Part shown: in pieces, positions 15,001-37,339 of the stretch | How positions within the stretch are numbered: position 1 is the first letter of the stretch | How the letters are laid out: every line of letters starts with the position of its first letter | Assembly: GCF_020382885.2 (NCBI RefSeq) | Contig: NC_058511.1 | Coordinates: 5,859,501-5,923,500 of the forward strand | Source: Scatophagus argus | Lineage: Eukaryota > Chordata > Actinopteri > Scatophagidae | Reading direction: 5' to 3' | DNA: 64,000 bases | Position numbers and translations under genes: made by a program | The notes under the pieces: generated by a model | What the model saw: only the letters and a program-made list of their open reading frames with translations | What the model was told of the DNA's origin: nothing | Databases searched by the model: none

Positions 15001-15340
15001 GATAAAACAAATGCATTCTATCGCAGCAGCCCTATGAAAAACCGGTCCTTCATGTAGGTTGTAGGTTGTAATGGTCAGATTTTGGTTAACATTTTTAAGG
15101 AAGATATTGGTTCAGTTTTCTGGGAATTTAAGAGGCTGTCTTCTCTGTGTTGCATCTGAATTGCAATGCATGACAATGAGAGGTGATTCGGTAATAATCT
15201 ATCCTCATTTACATAGATGTGATGGCAGTTGAATGTAATCAATGTTGAGTTCAGTCAAAAAGGACATTTGGTAGCTACAAATTATTATGCTACGAGACTT
15301 TTAACTATTTTATAGGGGATCAATAGTGCAAAACATTACA
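5421..15340. other. Gene-poor stretch, no supported exon
   Basis: About 10 kb without any exon I can defend on either strand. It contains a GA tract (listed separately), scattered short A runs, and a region at about 8285-8605 with repeated 'tggtacc...cgatacca' type words that looks like an old interspersed repeat. The longer open frames (for example 7670-8002 and 9531-9869 on the minus strand) have random-looking composition and no splice context. It may be intergenic, or a very long intron of a gene starting near 15.4 kb on the minus strand. Confidence 0.45.
5995..6070. repeat. (GA)n microsatellite
   Basis: A nearly pure GA dinucleotide tract of about 75 bp, with a few GG and CA interruptions. 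The open frames through it, rich in Arg-Glu or Ser-Leu, are products of the repeat and not genes. Confidence 0.95.
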
Positions 15341-16100
15341 ACAGCAATACCTGGTGACGTCCTCTATGGCGTGCAGGACGCTCGCAGTCAATGCTTCCTT
15401 GCTCAGAGGCACAGGTAAAACATGACTGACCGAGCAAGATGCCAAACCCGATCCCCGCTTCTGAGAGACACAAGCCCTACGCCAATGTGCATGACAGCCA
15501 GTGAGGGTCGACAATAAATTGCCAGTTTTTTTAATGAAGTTTGGCGTGACATTTTATTTGTACTAAAAGAGCGGCACGGTTTTCGGTTGTGGTTTTCGCA
15601 ACCAAAAGAGTGGCCCAAATATTAAGATGAGTTTAGTTGCCTGGAATTCTTGTGCCAGTCAGATATACAGACTGGTTAGACTACATCACGGCAGAGCACC
15701 GACTATTGCGGAGGAAAGGCAAGGGGGCCATATGTCTCATCTGGCCAATTAGCTCGCCTGCTAGCCAGCAATGGTCACAACAAAATGCATTTGCACTCTA
15801 CTACACTGGTAGACCAACGTTAGCTTCAGCAGCTACTCACCCTAGCAGAGGAGTCCAGGGTATCCTTAAAACTGAGTCACAGCGGCCTGGCGGGTTTGAC
15901 AAACCGTAAAAATCTCGTTGTGTTTAATTTGAACGACCACAGCCACCGGACAAAGCTGCGGTGGTGCTGCGTTTTCACTTCGCACCGCTCACAGCACCAT
16001 TAAAAGCTGCATTGTTGAAGCGACGGCTGGACAAACAGCACCGACAGTACGCTGCAAAGCATTGTGGGAAACGGTGTTGCTGTTAGTGTTAGTGCCATCA
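15340..16100. promoter_or_regulatory. CpG-containing patch, possible divergent promoter
   Basis: CpG dinucleotides are visibly more frequent at 15350-15510 and 15880-16080 than in the AT-rich flanks. The second block includes 'gcattgtgggaaacg' at about 16059-16073, a word resembling RBPJ- or ZNF143-type promoter elements. It lies about 0.7-1.4 kb upstream of riox1, so it could be a far part of that promoter or the promoter of a minus-strand neighbour. Composition is the only direct evidence. Confidence 0.25.
15352..15466 (-). other. Weak candidate exon of an unidentified minus-strand gene
   Basis: On the minus strand a CpG-containing block is preceded by a pyrimidine-rich AG ('gtgtctctcag', right edge about 15467) and followed by a donor-like CAG|GTATTG (left edge about 15352). 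One frame is open across it and ends in the residues LSKEALTASVLHAIEDVTR, which looks more protein-like than the surroundings. There is no ATG in that frame, I do not recognise the family, and no partner exon was found in the 15 kb downstream. It could equally be a 5' UTR exon or chance. Confidence 0.2.
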
Positions 16101-16639
16101 AGCGCTGGAAATATTGGGGAAATGCTTCACCTAGTGGTCAGTGTGGGTACTGTGCAGTGTCACAAGGGGAAATAGCATTTCACGTGATGATAATTTTTTA
16201 GATCGATAAATAAAATGAAATTAATGAAATAAATGACACACACTAATTTATATGAGATAATATTTTTTGATACTTCACTTGAAAAAAATGTTGAACTTTT
16301 GCTCAGCAATGCCAGGCTTCATCGTTCCTCTGACACAGTTGGTTATTTTGTATTTGTTTATCATTTGTCTTCTGTCTCATGCCATCTTCTATCACAGGAA
16401 AAAGTTACATTTGTGATTAAAGCAAAAATACTGGCACTACAAAATCTACTACAGAATCTGCTCCAGAATTACTGCGTATTTATACCACTGGCTGTTGTTT
16501 TCATAATGTTTACTTCAGTCAGGTGCATCCTGATGTATCTTGGTGAGTATCTCAGTTTTTGTTTTTGTCTTAGTTTTTGTTTGCTCGCTTGCACGTTTAT
16601 TTGTTGAGCTATTTTGGAAAATCAAATGAATGTATTTTT

Positions 16640-16792
16640 AAAATATGCCCTGAAAGGACACTCAGCTCCTTTCAGACTGTAATTTGTAGTACAAGCCTGT
16701 AGGTGGCAGTAGTGAGTTCATTAGAACTCAAACGCTGGCAAATAGAAGAAGAGGTATCGGCAGTCGCCGTGTGATGACGTACGTACTTGAAA
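16640..16792 (+). promoter_or_regulatory. Presumed riox1 promoter and 5' UTR
   Basis: This is the interval immediately before the riox1 ATG. It holds a CTCF-like word CCTGTAGGTGGCAGT (16696-16710, one mismatch to the common 15-base consensus) and a CRE-like TGACGT (16775-16780) about 12 bases before the start codon. No TATA box is obvious. The transcription start cannot be placed from sequence alone. Confidence 0.4.
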
Positions 16793-21279
<4,487 letters not shown>

Positions 21280-21451
21280 TGGCCACACTCTTCAGTCATG
21301 CTGACTGCATGAACAGATTCAAATTTACTTTGTTAAAATAAGATCCTTCATGCAAAAGACTTCTCGTCCCAAGTACGGTAGTCTTCACCAGCTTTACTGG
21401 AATTGTCATGCTGCACAACCTGTTTATGAATGTGCTCTCTGTTCAGCATCA

Positions 21452-21457
21452 AATAAA
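21452..21457 (+). terminator. riox1 polyadenylation signal
   Basis: AATAAA 173 bases after the riox1 stop codon, followed by a T-rich tract (21460-21477) as expected downstream of a cleavage site. It is the only canonical hexamer between the stop and the converging ndufb1 3' end. Confidence 0.75.
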
Positions 21458-21549
21458 CCTTTTTTTTTTTCTTTTTACAAGAAATGATGTGATGTATTAT
21501 GCAATCAAAATCACCAACAAGTAACAGATCATTTAGATGAAAGGGCATG

Positions 21550-21555
21550 TTTATT
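21550..21555 (-). terminator. ndufb1 polyadenylation signal
   Basis: TTTATT on the plus strand, AATAAA on the minus strand, 132 bases beyond the ndufb1 stop codon. Cleavage is expected roughly 10-30 bases to the left, close to where riox1 transcripts end. Confidence 0.6.
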
Positions 21556-21686
21556 ATTGGTTGATACAACTCAAAATATTAAAGATTATTGACTGATCCA
21601 AGACACAAACAGAGATAAAGAGTCTTCCTAAATATTCCGATTTGAGGACCACCCATCAGTCATTCACACCACAGATGAGGGAAACT

Positions 21687-22035
21687 CTACTTCCAGGTCA
21701 CCTCTTCACCAGGCCTCAGCTCCCTAAAGAGAACAGAAGTAACAGCTTATACCTAAAGCAACGTGAATTAACTGTATAGTAGAAAGCTGATATATGTGGA
21801 AGCAATAATCATCATCGTAAGACTAAAATAACACTTAATCCTGGATAATGTTAAAGATAGATGGAATACAGGTGCAACATGGTTTGTATTATTACCTCTT
21901 GAACAAAGCACTTTTGTTCCTGAAAGCTGTCAGCTTCTGGTCCTGTTGCCTGTCAAGGTAACATCCAATCACGAAACCCATGGGCACAAGGACGTTCACC
22001 CAGTGGTCACGGACAAATGCTAAAATATTAACCAT
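21687..22035 (-). CDS. ndufb1: NADH dehydrogenase [ubiquinone] 1 beta subcomplex subunit 1, 2 coding exons
   Basis: Minus-strand coding exons are 22035-21896 and 21723-21687, joined in phase 2 (GTAATA donor, TTTAG acceptor) to give 58 residues, the same length as the human subunit. The protein begins [12 protein letters not shown], has one hydrophobic segment (about residues 12-26, [15 protein letters not shown]), then the conserved [13 protein letters not shown], and ends GEEVTWK. It is a small single-pass accessory subunit of the distal membrane arm (beta module) of mitochondrial complex I, needed for assembly or stability rather than catalysis. An acceptor 5 bases before the ATG (22046-22041, CTGTAG) shows the 5' UTR is split. 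The frame stays open upstream into intron 1, but that longer reading is not real. The first, non-coding exon probably ends at 22956. Confidence 0.95.
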
Positions 22036-22628
22036 GGTATCTACAGAAATAAAAAATACAAATTGTTTACATTTGCACTTAGAGGAACTGGAACCGTCAC
22101 ATACACTAAGCACTGACAGAATCATTACACTTAATCTAAAAACGGTGATATTGCTAGTCAAGATCAAGGCATTACTGTAGCTTTGCTGCAGTGTAGATCT
22201 GGCAATCGCAGCATTTCCTACCATTAAAACAAAGCAGTGTAACATTTGCATTGTAAGGAATACTGAAGACATTGCAGTACCCACATAAAATGAGGTCCGG
22301 TAACATTTTATTTCAAAAAGCAAATACAGGTACAAACAAATACAAACAAAAAAACCCCAAGCCATATCCAGCAGGTTACTCTACCAACCACTAAATGAAA
22401 ATCAATGCATTTTAAAAGCTCTTCTACAGGGAGCAAATAATTCTTAACAAAATTAGGTATTACAGTAGCCCTTGTTCTTTTGCATTTGAACAAGCTTATT
22501 TGTGTTGACACCTTAAGGAACAGCGTTATGTGCTGACAAAAACATTGAGGGTAAAGTGTTCTTTAGACATTTCACTGTTAAGCTAGCTTATTTTAAAGCA
22601 GTCACCATAACAACGATTACTTTAACCC

Positions 22629-22650
22629 ATATATATATATATATATATAT
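22629..22650. repeat. (TA)n microsatellite
   Basis: About ten perfect AT dinucleotides inside ndufb1 intron 1. Confidence 0.9.
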
Positions 22651-22955
22651 GATAGCTGTAATTCCAAATGTCCATCGTGAATTCCATTATATCTGCCCAC
22701 AAAATGGAAATAAAAAGTTGGAAACATACCCACCTTGCGTATTTTTCAACAAAATTAACGCAAGGTATTTGTAGCATAGCCAGCAGCTATTGGATATCTG
22801 TAAGTTAGCTAGTTAGCATTAGCAATAAGTGTCAGGGTTACAGAAACCATTCGCTACGAATGATTTTTGTGAGTTAGTTGCTAGATGGTTTTGTTTAGCA
22901 CAGTCAACATGTAGTACAATATCTCAAACAATAAAGTGACGCGGCTTTGTAATAC

Positions 22956-23792
22956 CTGAAAAACTACCTTCTGTTTGGAGCAAGTCGTGGCCTTTAGCTC
23001 TCCATTCACCAGTCAGAGGACGTTGGACTGTACCAATTGTGAAAACGCAACAGTGTTACTTATAACAAAACGCTATCATTAATATCAGTGACCTTTATAG
23101 TGAATTATGATGTCTCTTTCTCTTACAAAGTAAATCATAATATTAAACCATTTGTCAAAGTATATCACGATAAAATAAGTAACTGTTCTTTGTTATAAAA
23201 TTAGTTTGCATTAACACCGCCATACTTGGTACGCTCCTTTGCCCCTTCACACACGATGATGCGGCTAACATATTGCTAGTGAAGTGTGTATTTAAAACGC
23301 TGGTCAAAATGCCTTAACGTTGGGATTATAGAAAATCCAGTTGTAGTGTTTGTAATCCAACGGGAGCAAATTTATATTATCTAACATTTAATGGTATGTT
23401 GCACGTTCCTTTGTCGATCCAAGTCACTTACACACACAAGCTAAAATGTAGCTAGCATGCTAAATGGACTTTGCCGGGTAATTCTCTAAATACTGTTTGT
23501 GCAAACTATCGTCGGCGGTGCTGAGCAACCAAATAATGTTTACTTTTAATTTAGTTACTGCAATACCAGCCAGATACATTCAATACATCGACGTTTAGCT
23601 ACAAACGACCACGTTTTTGTTTGTTTTCTTTGTGGACTGAATTGAATGAGTTCTGTGCTCGCTTGTAATAGAAGTTTTAAAGAACCACCTAGCTGAACGT
23701 AAGTGATGTTTTGTTTGTTGGGATGCTTGCATTATAATTAGCATAACATAATGCTAATCCAATTACACTTTCAGCGTTACAACTGAGGAAAA
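22956..23792. promoter_or_regulatory. Shared divergent promoter and non-coding first exons of ndufb1 (-) and cpsf2 (+)
   Basis: The two genes are head to head. On the minus strand a donor TTCAG|GTATT at 22956/22955 fits the end of a non-coding ndufb1 exon 1 that would begin near 23000-23060. On the plus strand a strong donor GTAAGT (23699-23704) and an acceptor CTTTCAG (ending 23774) bracket a 76-base intron in the cpsf2 5' UTR, so its first exon ends at 23698. The roughly 400-600 bases between the presumed first exons would hold both promoters. Start sites are not visible directly. Confidence 0.55.
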
Positions 23793-30896
<7,104 letters not shown>

Positions 30897-31201
30897 CAGC
30901 AGCAAGAGGAGGAGGAGGAGGAAGAGCATACCATGGCATTAGAGAGAGACAATCCCTTACGAGGACTCTACCCAGAGGCAGCTCCAGCTGTTTCACCAAA
31001 AACCTTGTTGTACATTTTCCCTTTTTATAGTTTTTTTTTTTTTTAATGTTACTTTACCCCCACAAAGTGAGAGGCGGATGTTTTCCTCTGGACCAACCTC
31101 TCTGTGTGAACAGACTCTCATATTCCTAAAGCTCCTCCTACTGTACAGTGACGTCCTAATGCACTTGATGAACCACTGGATGTGTTTCCCCTCTGATGGT
31201 C

Positions 31202-31207
31202 ATTAAA
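31202..31207 (+). terminator. cpsf2 polyadenylation signal (ATTAAA)
   Basis: The ATTAAA variant, 306 bases after the cpsf2 stop, with T-rich sequence following (31214-31220). No AATAAA hexamer is seen between the stop and this point, so this is the likely main 3' end. Confidence 0.55.
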
Positions 31208-32367
31208 AACAGTCTTTTTCAAATATGCATCACTGTTGAAGATTTGTCTCATGTGTGAGGAGGTATGGCTGCTTGTTGATCCTAAATGGCTCAAACTCTT
31301 ATCTCTTTTCCAGGTTCACTCATTTACATCTCCCTGTTTAATAGCAGTCTACACTATAGTCAGCAGTAAAATCAAGTTTGGATCCTACACTTCCCATAAT
31401 GCAGTTCGACTGCATCTTTCATTCAAACTCCAACATTTTCAATTTATAATACAGGATACATTCTGTAAAAAAAACTGAGATAACCGTAATGATCTCATCA
31501 GTAATAACTTGAAACAGATGTTCAGGTGAAAAATTAGCTGACGCATTGAGAAAAAAGTTAATATTCCTCTAGCTAAGGTACTGAAAAGTATAATTTTGAT
31601 ACCCTAACTTGATACCCACGTGCTGTTAATCACGACACAAGATTTACGGCCTGCTGGGTCCACCAGTTACTGCAGTAACACCAGATGGAGACATTTTTCA
31701 GCTGTGTCTAACTGGCCTCTGAATAGCCATATCAAATGTGCCCATGCAGCAGGACCATCTGTAATACAGTGGTGAGATGACATTGTCCCTCAAGTGATAA
31801 CTGCGGTTTAATATAATTCAGCCTGCTGTGTAGTGAGCCAGGATTACCGTTTCTCACTTTATATTTTAGGCAACTGTCTCCTGCAGCGAAAAAAAAAATA
31901 AAGTTTACCTCTCTGGCTGTTTGTGACAGATTTTTTTTTAAAAATAATAATGAAACGGTTCAGCAATTTGTTTTCTTATCTCTTAAAGGCACACATGGAT
32001 ATACAGCCTCACCTCTGCTGTGCTTCGGTGAGGTCTGACCGGCGTGTTACAAAGTTGGCCGATAAGAGGGAATGTTTGCCGGCGCTGACGATGGAAGGGG
32101 AGGCAGGGTGTCACTGCCGGAGAGATGTGTCCGCCGCAGCCGTGGTGGCACATTGGCTCGGTTGATTACGTTTGCAGCCTTGTGTGAATCCCCGGGGTAG
32201 ATCCTTAACACAGGCAGCTGCGGAATGCCACTTTTATGGATCTACCAAAACACCCCCCCCCATAACTCCTCTTCACCGCCGACCCTCGAGCATCACGTGT
32301 GCATCATATTGGTGGAGACTCCTCCTACGCTGATAGGCTGTTGAGCAATCACGGGGGGGTATGTATG

Positions 32368-32370
<3 letters not shown>

Positions 32371-32403
<33 letters not shown>
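32371..32403. repeat. (AC)n microsatellite
   Basis: A perfect AC tract of 33 bp preceded by ATGTATGTAT; a shorter GT tract lies at about 32433-32449. Confidence 0.95.
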
Positions 32404-32404
<1 letters not shown>

Positions 32405-32606
32405 GTAGGACATTGAAAGCAAGCAGTGTTAGAGTGTGTGTGTGTGTGTTGGGGTGGTGATCATGAACATGGCTGGAAGAGCTGACTTGAGCACGGATGG
32501 CTGGCTGACGTGCAGGCCTGTTTTTATACAGTTGCATAACATACAGTTTTGCACTTTAGAAACATTAAAATTTAAATGCTCTTTTTTAATCCGTGGCTCT
32601 CACACG

Positions 32607-32608
<2 letters not shown>

Positions 32609-32665
<57 letters not shown>
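32609..32665. repeat. Compound (CA)n(GA)n microsatellite
   Basis: About 18 bp of CA followed directly by 39 bp of perfect GA. Confidence 0.95.
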
Positions 32666-32669
<4 letters not shown>

Positions 32670-32802
32670 ATGTCCAGAAAAACATCAATGATGCTTTTAT
32701 TTATTTCTTTTATTTTGATTTTTTTTTTACCCACTAAACCTCAGTAACCTGTGACAAACAGAAGCTGAGTGAGAGATACAGAGCTAGAGTGGAGATGATG
32801 AT

Positions 32803-32833
32803 GAGGAGGAGGAGGAGGAGGAGGAGGAGGAGA
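32803..32833. repeat. (GAG)n trinucleotide repeat
   Basis: About ten GAG units; the poly-Arg reading through it is an artefact. Confidence 0.9.
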
Positions 32834-33040
32834 GGGGAGCTCTTCTGTGCCACAGAGCATGCCAGCCCTGCCCAGTCACTGCTTTTCATTTTGATAATTG
32901 ACCGGCAACGCCAGAAATGTCCATCAGCTAATCCTCTTAGCTTTCATAATGCTGACTCTGTCACAGAAGCCCCTGTTTTAATGTAACGAGCGGCTAAGCC
33001 CAGAAGCACAGGGCGGAGTCGCTCTGGGGCACCGGGGCCG

Positions 33041-33060
33041 CTCTGCCCCCTGGAGGCCAG
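33041..33060 (-). promoter_or_regulatory. CTCF-like binding site in the cpsf2-slc24a4 intergenic region
   Basis: On the minus strand the word is CTGGCCTCCAGGGGGCAGAG, close to the vertebrate CTCF consensus (core CCAGGGGGC with the flanking TGGCC). It lies in a GC-rich island of about 60 bp (33000-33060) within AT-rich DNA. It could act as an insulator between the cpsf2 block and the tissue-specific slc24a4 gene. Motif match only. Confidence 0.45.
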
Positions 33061-36000
33061 CGAGAGATTGTTCTCAATTCAACAAGTGCCCTGCCAATCT
33101 GTCAGACCGCAAATCAAATCATAAATCCATAACCTAGCTCCAGGGTGACCACCCCTCTGACTTTCACACTGTGTTACTCATTGGCAGGAACCGGAGCCCA
33201 AACAGGAGCATCTTGGTCATGTGTAGTCATTCATCTATGTGGATTGGAGGATGAATGAGCTTAATCCCTTTTGAATTCCCGGTCTACTCACTAAGCAGAC
33301 CACTTAATGCCAATGACATCAATGTAATAATGTGAAAGGGGGTTGGATTTCTATGAAAACTCACAATATTCAAACATAACATAAGGCGCAAAAATCTCAT
33401 GATACCCAGATCTAAAAATGGAACTTGGTATTGTCATTCTGCCCAAATGGGTCACACTGAATCACGTTGAAATTTCTGGAGTTTTGTTACTGTTGTTTTA
33501 TGAGCTTAAGTGCAGGTTGTTAATAAATCAGTTTTGATAAAATGATGGATGTGGTGAATGAGGACATGAAGGCAGCTGGGATGAGTTTAGTCTTCTCATA
33601 GTCTTCCTAACCCTAACCCTCAGTTTTTCCCACTCTAAAGATCTTGATTTTCCTCTAGGCCCTCGCTTGCTTTTTCCTCCATCTCTTCCCTAATTCCTGA
33701 CTCTGTGGGTAATCCCCATGTGCCAGCATCTTCCCGAGGCAATGGTCCTTCAGTAAAGGAACCAAGTTTGCCTGCCTGCTCTTTGAGATACCCATTAAAA
33801 GTCTGTGTTGAGCAGGAATCCTGAATTACAACATTACGGAGGTGATCCTCTTATGCAACCTGCTCTTCACACCCATCCACAAAGAAGGAATGCTCACGAG
33901 CACAAATCCACGAAGGCACTCGCTGCTAGATTATCCACAGCCCACAATACTGCAGCTGCCATTTTTCCTTTTTGATAAAACAATGCCTTTTGTTGTGGAC
34001 ACATTCATGGCTGTGACTGATCCAGCTTGGCTCTTCGGCAGAGACATGTGGATGACTTAGCCATCATGGGTGTGTGACTGGATATTTAGGACAGATCACA
34101 TGAGATTGTTTTGCTTGGTTTGTGTGCAAACAGCACATTCTTCTCCAAGAGCAAAACAAACCTGACCATTTGGTTGTCCGTAACTTGAGGCGATGCAGGC
34201 AACAGGATCAGGAAACATGCTCTTGGATGAAAGCAGTATCAGCCTCTTAGCAAACTGCATTCAGGCTGGCATGTGGTTCCAGCCAGTCAGCAGATTGCAA
34301 CCTGGCTGGCCTGCTCTTTCTGCTCAGCACATCAGAGGTAACCGGCCTTATCTGATGTGACATGGCTGACACCGCCTTGAGAGCTATGAGGAGACCCTAC
34401 CGATGATTAATTCATGCTCAGAAAACATGATGAGAATTAGCTCTCTGTGTTTACCCCTGCAGACGTCTCTCCTAAACTCAGGTTGCCTCGCTGGCACAAC
34501 ACAGGGCCATGCAATAAGGCTGAATCATCTGCAGTGAATGATGTTGATGTGAAAACGAGTAGAGGCCAGACCGAGGAGTGTGAATCCAGAGAAGTGACTC
34601 AGCATTACAACTGTTTATGTTCGTGCTGTTCACTTTAGATGCCAGCGCTCTGAGTGTTGGCCTCAAACGTCCAAATCGTTCTGCTTGCTTTAACTTGTAG
34701 CACAACATAACTACGGTTTTGCTGTGTCTGACAAACTCAGAGTTTAGTTCCAATGCTGTAGACTTGAGACTTAGCAAACAAAATAAATGAGGTCATGCTG
34801 GAATACTTCAGTACGGACTCTTATCATGAGCACATAAGTCGATTGACCACGTTTGTTTCGTGCTGACTCCACACACTGGCGTTGGCACGCAACGGTTGAC
34901 AGTCTGCACTGGAAGTCTTCGAGGGGCCTTCACTGCCCATCGTCGCTCCGGTTATCCGGCTAGCCGCTGCTGGTGACATTCATCCATGGTCAGTAGCGTT
35001 TCACACAACTCTGCTGTGAAGAATGTGGGAGGATTCTGTAATAACACTGCATGAAGAGAATTCTTTAACTCTCTTCTGAGGCTGCAAACACAACACACTG
35101 CCTTTCAGGAACTCTTAAGCTTATCCAGTTATGTTACGGACGAATAAAGCAACTTTACTTCCCCTCATAGAGTACACTTTTCTGCGAATGCAGCAATGTG
35201 GTGGTGCTTCTCCACCGCCTTGTTCGTGACTCCGGCCTTCTGTTAAAAATCTGATGTCCGATGAAGCATCAGTGTTGAGCCACAGAGGAAATTATACAAC
35301 TGTTTTCTCAAGCTGAGCATCACCCTGCATGACAAGTTAATTTGTATTCACGTGGAAAACTGGTGGGGCGCTACTTTAGAAACACTTCTGATAACTTTTT
35401 CATCACATTCATACACGTTCCAGTCCTTGTGCCTGCTTATGAATAATAACACTATGGCATTAACAACTCCTACTCATCCTCCTACTGCACAGTGCCTGTA
35501 ACTTTTTTTTTGTCCAGTATGGAGGTGTGCAAGGTGACGAAATCGCACAGCAGGGAAATCTACTGGCTCATTGACTTTATTGCACACCACATCCACCCCC
35601 GATGCTCCAAGTGAATGAAGTGAAAAAACTCACCCTCACTTGCCCTCTGTTTTAGAGAACTGTTGGCTGGATTAATACAGACTTTGTAGCCTGTCTCTGC
35701 AACCCTGATGCTATCTTCCCAGAATGAATGGGCTGTGCGTTTCTGCTGTGGTCAGTTTAAATTGGACTCTCCACTGTTCTTTGCAGGGAGAAAAAGGTTG
35801 CTCTTTGCCTGCCTTCCCTTCCTTTTCTTCTCTGCAGACAAAAAGACAAATGAAGTTATTTATGTTCAGCGCAAAAGACTAAGGCTCTCTCAGATATAGA
35901 TGTTCTTTTTCCTCTGGCGACATTAGGCAGTAGTGCATCCTGAATGATGACACATTCATCCAATTTTGCACAGCTCTCATGCTCAAATGAATAAAACCAT

Positions 36001-36484
36001 TCCAAAAAAAGTCAAATGGGTGTCTTGAGCCCAGGGGACAAAGGTGATATTTTGACAGAGGAACTGCAGTTTGAAGAAGAGAAGTAAGAAAACCAAAACT
36101 TAAGATATTTGGCAGAATCGTTAATAGACTTTCTTACCAGAATAATGAAAATGAAAATGAAGTAACAGCTTGCGGAACAATTACCATAAAAGTAAAATAA
36201 TAGGTGACACGTGGAGATGTTTCATCACACTGTCAGATCCATGTTAACATTTCGCATGTAAACAGTGTGGACAAACAGGTTGCAGGTGAACAACCTGCAC
36301 CACAAAGCACTACAATACAGCACTGCAAACTACAGAATCACTGAGCATTGCAGTACATTTGATGAAAAAATCTTCTCCAGCTTCTCATGTTCGTGTTTTC
36401 TGCTGCTTTCAGCCAGCCTCATCACCGTCTTCAGCAGCCTCAGATGTGACCAGAGGGCCAAATAACTAGTTTCACTATATTAAC

Positions 36485-36628
36485 AAAAACCAAATGAGAT
36501 AAGCTTAGCAGGACAGTTCACCCCAACATCTGAAGTTGATATTCTTCCTCTTACCTGCAATGCTATTTATCCAATTGAAATGTTTTGGAATAAGTTGGTG
36601 AGTTTTGGAGATAATGGCTGTAGAGATG
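36485..36628 (+). repeat. Relic of a widespread fish repeat, cut by an L2 fragment
   Basis: The run 'ggacagttcaccccaacatc', 'cttacctgcaatgctattta' and 'ggagataatggctgtagaga' matches in order the first part of a repeat I know from many fish genomes (unassigned non-autonomous DNA element type). It stops where the L2-like sequence begins, suggesting that the LINE fragment inserted into or replaced its 3' half. Recognised from memory. Confidence 0.5.
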
Positions 36629-36631
36629 TTA

Positions 36632-37338
36632 ACATGATTATCATCGTGATCCATACCTTCATTTTCTCCAGGTTAGACTACTGCAACTCTCTTCTGAGCT
36701 TCTCCCTCAAGTCCCTCTCACGCCTCCAACTAGTTCAGAACGCAGCCGGATGACATCACATCACTCCCGTCCTAGCCTCCCTCCACTGGCTGCCAGTTTT
36801 AGAATTGATTTTAAGATTTTACTGATCACTTTTAAAACACGTTTGGGTCTGGCTCCAAGTTATATAACAGAGTTTCTGACCCCCCATGAGCCAGCCCGAA
36901 GCCTGAGATCCTCAGGTGGGGACCTTCTGGTCGTTCCAAAGCACAGGTTAAAAACTAAAGGTGATTGGGTTTTTGTGTCAGAGCCCCTCGGCTTTGGAAT
37001 GACCTTCCTGAGGAGATAAGGCTTTCAAGGTCAGTGACTTATTTTAAATCACTTCTCAAAACACACTTTTACAGACTGGCTTTTACGTGATATTGTCTTT
37101 TTTTTGTCCCTTTGAACTTATTGGTTTTAAGTTGTATATTTCCTTTTATTTTTTATGTATTTTAATTTAAATCTTAAACCTTCTTCACTGTTTGTCTATT
37201 TACATTTTACATTTACAACCTCTATTTGTGTACAATTTGTCAGTTTTGTTTTTAATGATTGTTAAGCACTTTGGAAACCTGGTTTTTGAAAGGTGCTATA
37301 CAGTACAAATAAAGTTATTGTCATTATTATTGTTATTA
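36632..37338 (+). mobile_element. 5'-truncated L2-type LINE (non-LTR retrotransposon) fragment
   Basis: Only the C-terminal end of a reverse-transcriptase ORF remains. LDYCNSLLSFSLKSLSRLQLVQNAA (36674-36748) is broken by a stop; FRIDFKILLITFK, GLAPSYITEFLTPHEPARSLRSS and LLVVPKHRLKTKGD (36750-36970) follow in a second frame. After the coding relic comes a typical L2-like 3' tail: 'gttaagcactttggaaacc', 'aaaggtgctatacagtacaa', 'ataaagttattgtcattatt', ending in TTATTAT-type short repeats at about 37338. The 5' truncation and frame breaks make it dead. It is the clearest retrotransposon in the window. Confidence 0.88.
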
Positions 37339-37339
37339 G

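Larger units (their letters stand above)
31230..36480. other. Intergenic stretch between cpsf2 and slc24a4, first part
   Basis: No supported exons. It contains microsatellites (listed), a modest CpG-rich patch at 31985-32170, a CTCF-like word at 33041-33060 and another CpG-containing patch at 34840-34990. The open frame at 31923-32165 owes its length to that CpG patch and has no recognisable domain. Confidence 0.5.

Noticed and set aside
21892-22365. 157-codon minus-strand open frame containing the ndufb1 start
   Set aside because: Only its last 47 codons are ndufb1. Upstream of the ATG at 22035 lies a splice acceptor (CTGTAG), so the longer N-terminal reading is intron translated by chance.
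33605-33620. Telomere-like CCTAACCCTAACCCT
   Set aside because: Only about two units; too short to be an interstitial telomeric repeat.
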